This document shows positions 62,401-64,000 of a stretch of 64,000 nucleotides of DNA, piece by piece. Location: NCBI GenBank assembly GCA_008694505.1, contig VZDJ01000301.1:8361063-8425062 (forward strand). The letters run 5' to 3'. Source of the DNA: Cyanoderma ruficeps. Taxonomy: Eukaryota > Chordata > Aves > Passeriformes > Timaliidae. Each line of letters starts with the position of its first letter. The stretch's first letter is position 1. Below the pieces are notes generated by a model. That model had not been told where the DNA came from. It did not search any database and saw only the letters and a program-made list of their open reading frames with translations. The position numbers and the translations under genes are program-made.

Positions 62401-64000
62401 GGTGCTGCTTTGAGGTTTGATGGTAATGAAAGCGAAATAAATCAGATTGCTGGAAAAAATGAGCTCTACAGAGCAAGTAATTAAAGCTGAGTCCTTCGCT
62501 GGGTGATTTTCCTTGGGATTTTTGGGATTCAGGGGCATGAATTTCTAGTCATGTCAGAGCCTGAGGTGAGCACTTGAGGAATTCAACCTGTTTGGATGCT
62601 GTCCTTGTTTAAGGAAGGAAGGGAGGGTCTTGTGAGCTGAATACACTTCTGATCTTTTTGTGGTTATGTAGCACAACCCAGACATCCTGAGATTTTCTAC
62701 TGTGTATTTTTAATTAGGCAGTAAAAGAAACGACAGTTGCTCCACCTCGTCCTCTGTGTTTTCCCCCCTCACTAAGTTACCTGAAATTATCCTGCTATTT
62801 TATTTACCTGAGGTGACTCAGATCCCAGAGTTTGACAGTCATTTCCAGGGCTTAATTACAGAGATGATGAGAGAAGTAAGGCCTGCCTGAGTTCCCAGGG
62901 GGCAGAGTGAGGAGCCTGCTCCTATCCACACCACCACACTCAACTAAGCCATTTTCAGTCAAAAAATGAATCACTAACTCAAACTCTTGATTTCCGGATG
63001 CAGTTTGTGCATCTACAGGTTGGGCTTTTTTTTTTTTCCAAGTTGTATTTTTTACTAATTTCCAAATCTAGATATTTATGTGCATCCTGACACCATGTAG
63101 ATACAGTCATTCTAGACCTTCATAAAATTGAAAAAAATGTGAAACACTTTTTGAGAGAAAGAACAGGCTCTTGTTTCCTGGAGCTGAGGGTTGAGCAGAC
63201 GTAGAGTTTCAGAGGTGATGTGAGAAAATAACAGTTGTCGCTGCAGCTTCTATCAATGTTTGTGTGGTTTTCTGCTAATTTTAGTCTGAAATCACTACAC
63301 AGGTTTTGTTTGAACAATTTGCATTTAGCATCAAAAAAAAAAAAATCTTTTATCACCTACTGTTGTGTAGAAAACAGCAATGCAAGGTGGGATGCTGATC
63401 CCACCTGTGGTACCAAGGGTTGGAAGAAACCTTTTGTGGAGTGCACTGGAAATCATTTTTGGAAAACATGATCTCCTTCCTGATAAAAGCCAGGTCTGCA
63501 GCCTATCTGTGAGGGATTAAATATTTAATCGCATTTAATACCCCTTCTCCAACTTATTTTTAGCAGCAGCTATTACAGTTTACTCTTTGAACATGATAAA
63601 TCCTTCCTTCTGTCCCAATTTATCTTAAATCTGTTGTTTCCTAGAGGTGTTATTGACTTCTAAGAAAGGCAGTACGTGAGGCAGGGTGCAGTAAAAGGAT
63701 TCTGTTAAATGTAGATGTTTCCTCCAGTTTAGAAATTAATGTTCCTGTCATCCTTACAATTGAACAGAGGCCACAGTCATCTCTTAGAAATACAAGTGTG
63801 TGTTTCTGGGGTAAAGTGCATTAATGTGCCAAATTCTCCAGCATTTCTCATTTTTCAGAACTGCAGTGAAGGCAAAACTAGAACTGCTTACTGGAACTTT
63901 TTAGTTCAAACTTCTTCCTGGAACACTAAGTGAGAGGGACAGGTTTATTTTAATTGATAGCTGATTTTTGGTGCAGGATCTCTGAAAGCACGTTATGCTT
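56496..64000 (+). other. GOLIM4 intron 1 (5' part)
   Basis: From the exon 1 donor to the window end I see no second GOLIM4 exon. The expected continuation after LQ, Val-Val-Tyr-Glu-His, was not found. The sequence is AT-rich and unique, with A/T runs (58682-58690, about 63028-63040, 63332-63344) and an alternating TATG/CATG stretch near 61468-61520. No CR1 tail, RNA gene or coding frame is supported. Confidence 0.8.

Overview
This window is vertebrate nuclear DNA and almost certainly avian. Short 5'-truncated CR1 LINE tails are scattered through it, with the characteristic 3' end (lines such as CCTTCCAACCCAAACCATTC, or its complement). Two compact CpG islands mark promoters, introns are fairly short, and exons occupy about 1% of the sequence. 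A passerine is possible, but this cannot be fixed from the window.

Two genes are recognisable and lie head to head. On the minus strand, 24,710 down past position 1, is the 5' part of EGFEM1 (EGF-like and EMI domain containing 1). Exon 1 (signal peptide) lies in a CpG island at about 24.2-25.1 kb. Exons 2 and 3 together encode an EMI domain, and exon 4 encodes a six-cysteine EGF domain. All four exons have GT/AG sites and agreeing codon phases, and join into a 142-residue open N-terminus. On the plus strand, from 56,309, is coding exon 1 of GOLIM4 (GPP130, a cis-Golgi type II membrane protein): a cytosolic tail, one membrane anchor and the start of the lumenal stalk. Intron 1 then runs to the end of the window. 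From memory, human GOLIM4 and the transcribed pseudogene EGFEM1P have the same divergent order, so this is conserved synteny. The difference is that EGFEM1 looks intact here.

The 31.6 kb between the two start codons holds no gene I can support. It contains about eight CR1 remnants, a GC-rich 19-bp minisatellite (42.2-42.4 kb), a 91-bp tandem duplication (29.4-29.6 kb), a small AT-rich triplicate (26.6 kb), and two G- or C-rich minisatellites abutting the GOLIM4 promoter (55.3-55.8 kb). Long open frames over the CpG islands and minisatellites are by-products of a GC-rich, stop-poor composition.

The two genes are not known to share a pathway. EGFEM1 is predicted to be secreted or extracellular, and GOLIM4 to act in Golgi-endosome cycling. 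No RNA genes, CRISPR arrays, complete transposons or viral genes were seen. The points most worth checking are the intact avian EGFEM1, its leucine-rich in-frame 5' leader, and the GOLIM4 promoter minisatellites, upstream ORFs and weak first splice donor.
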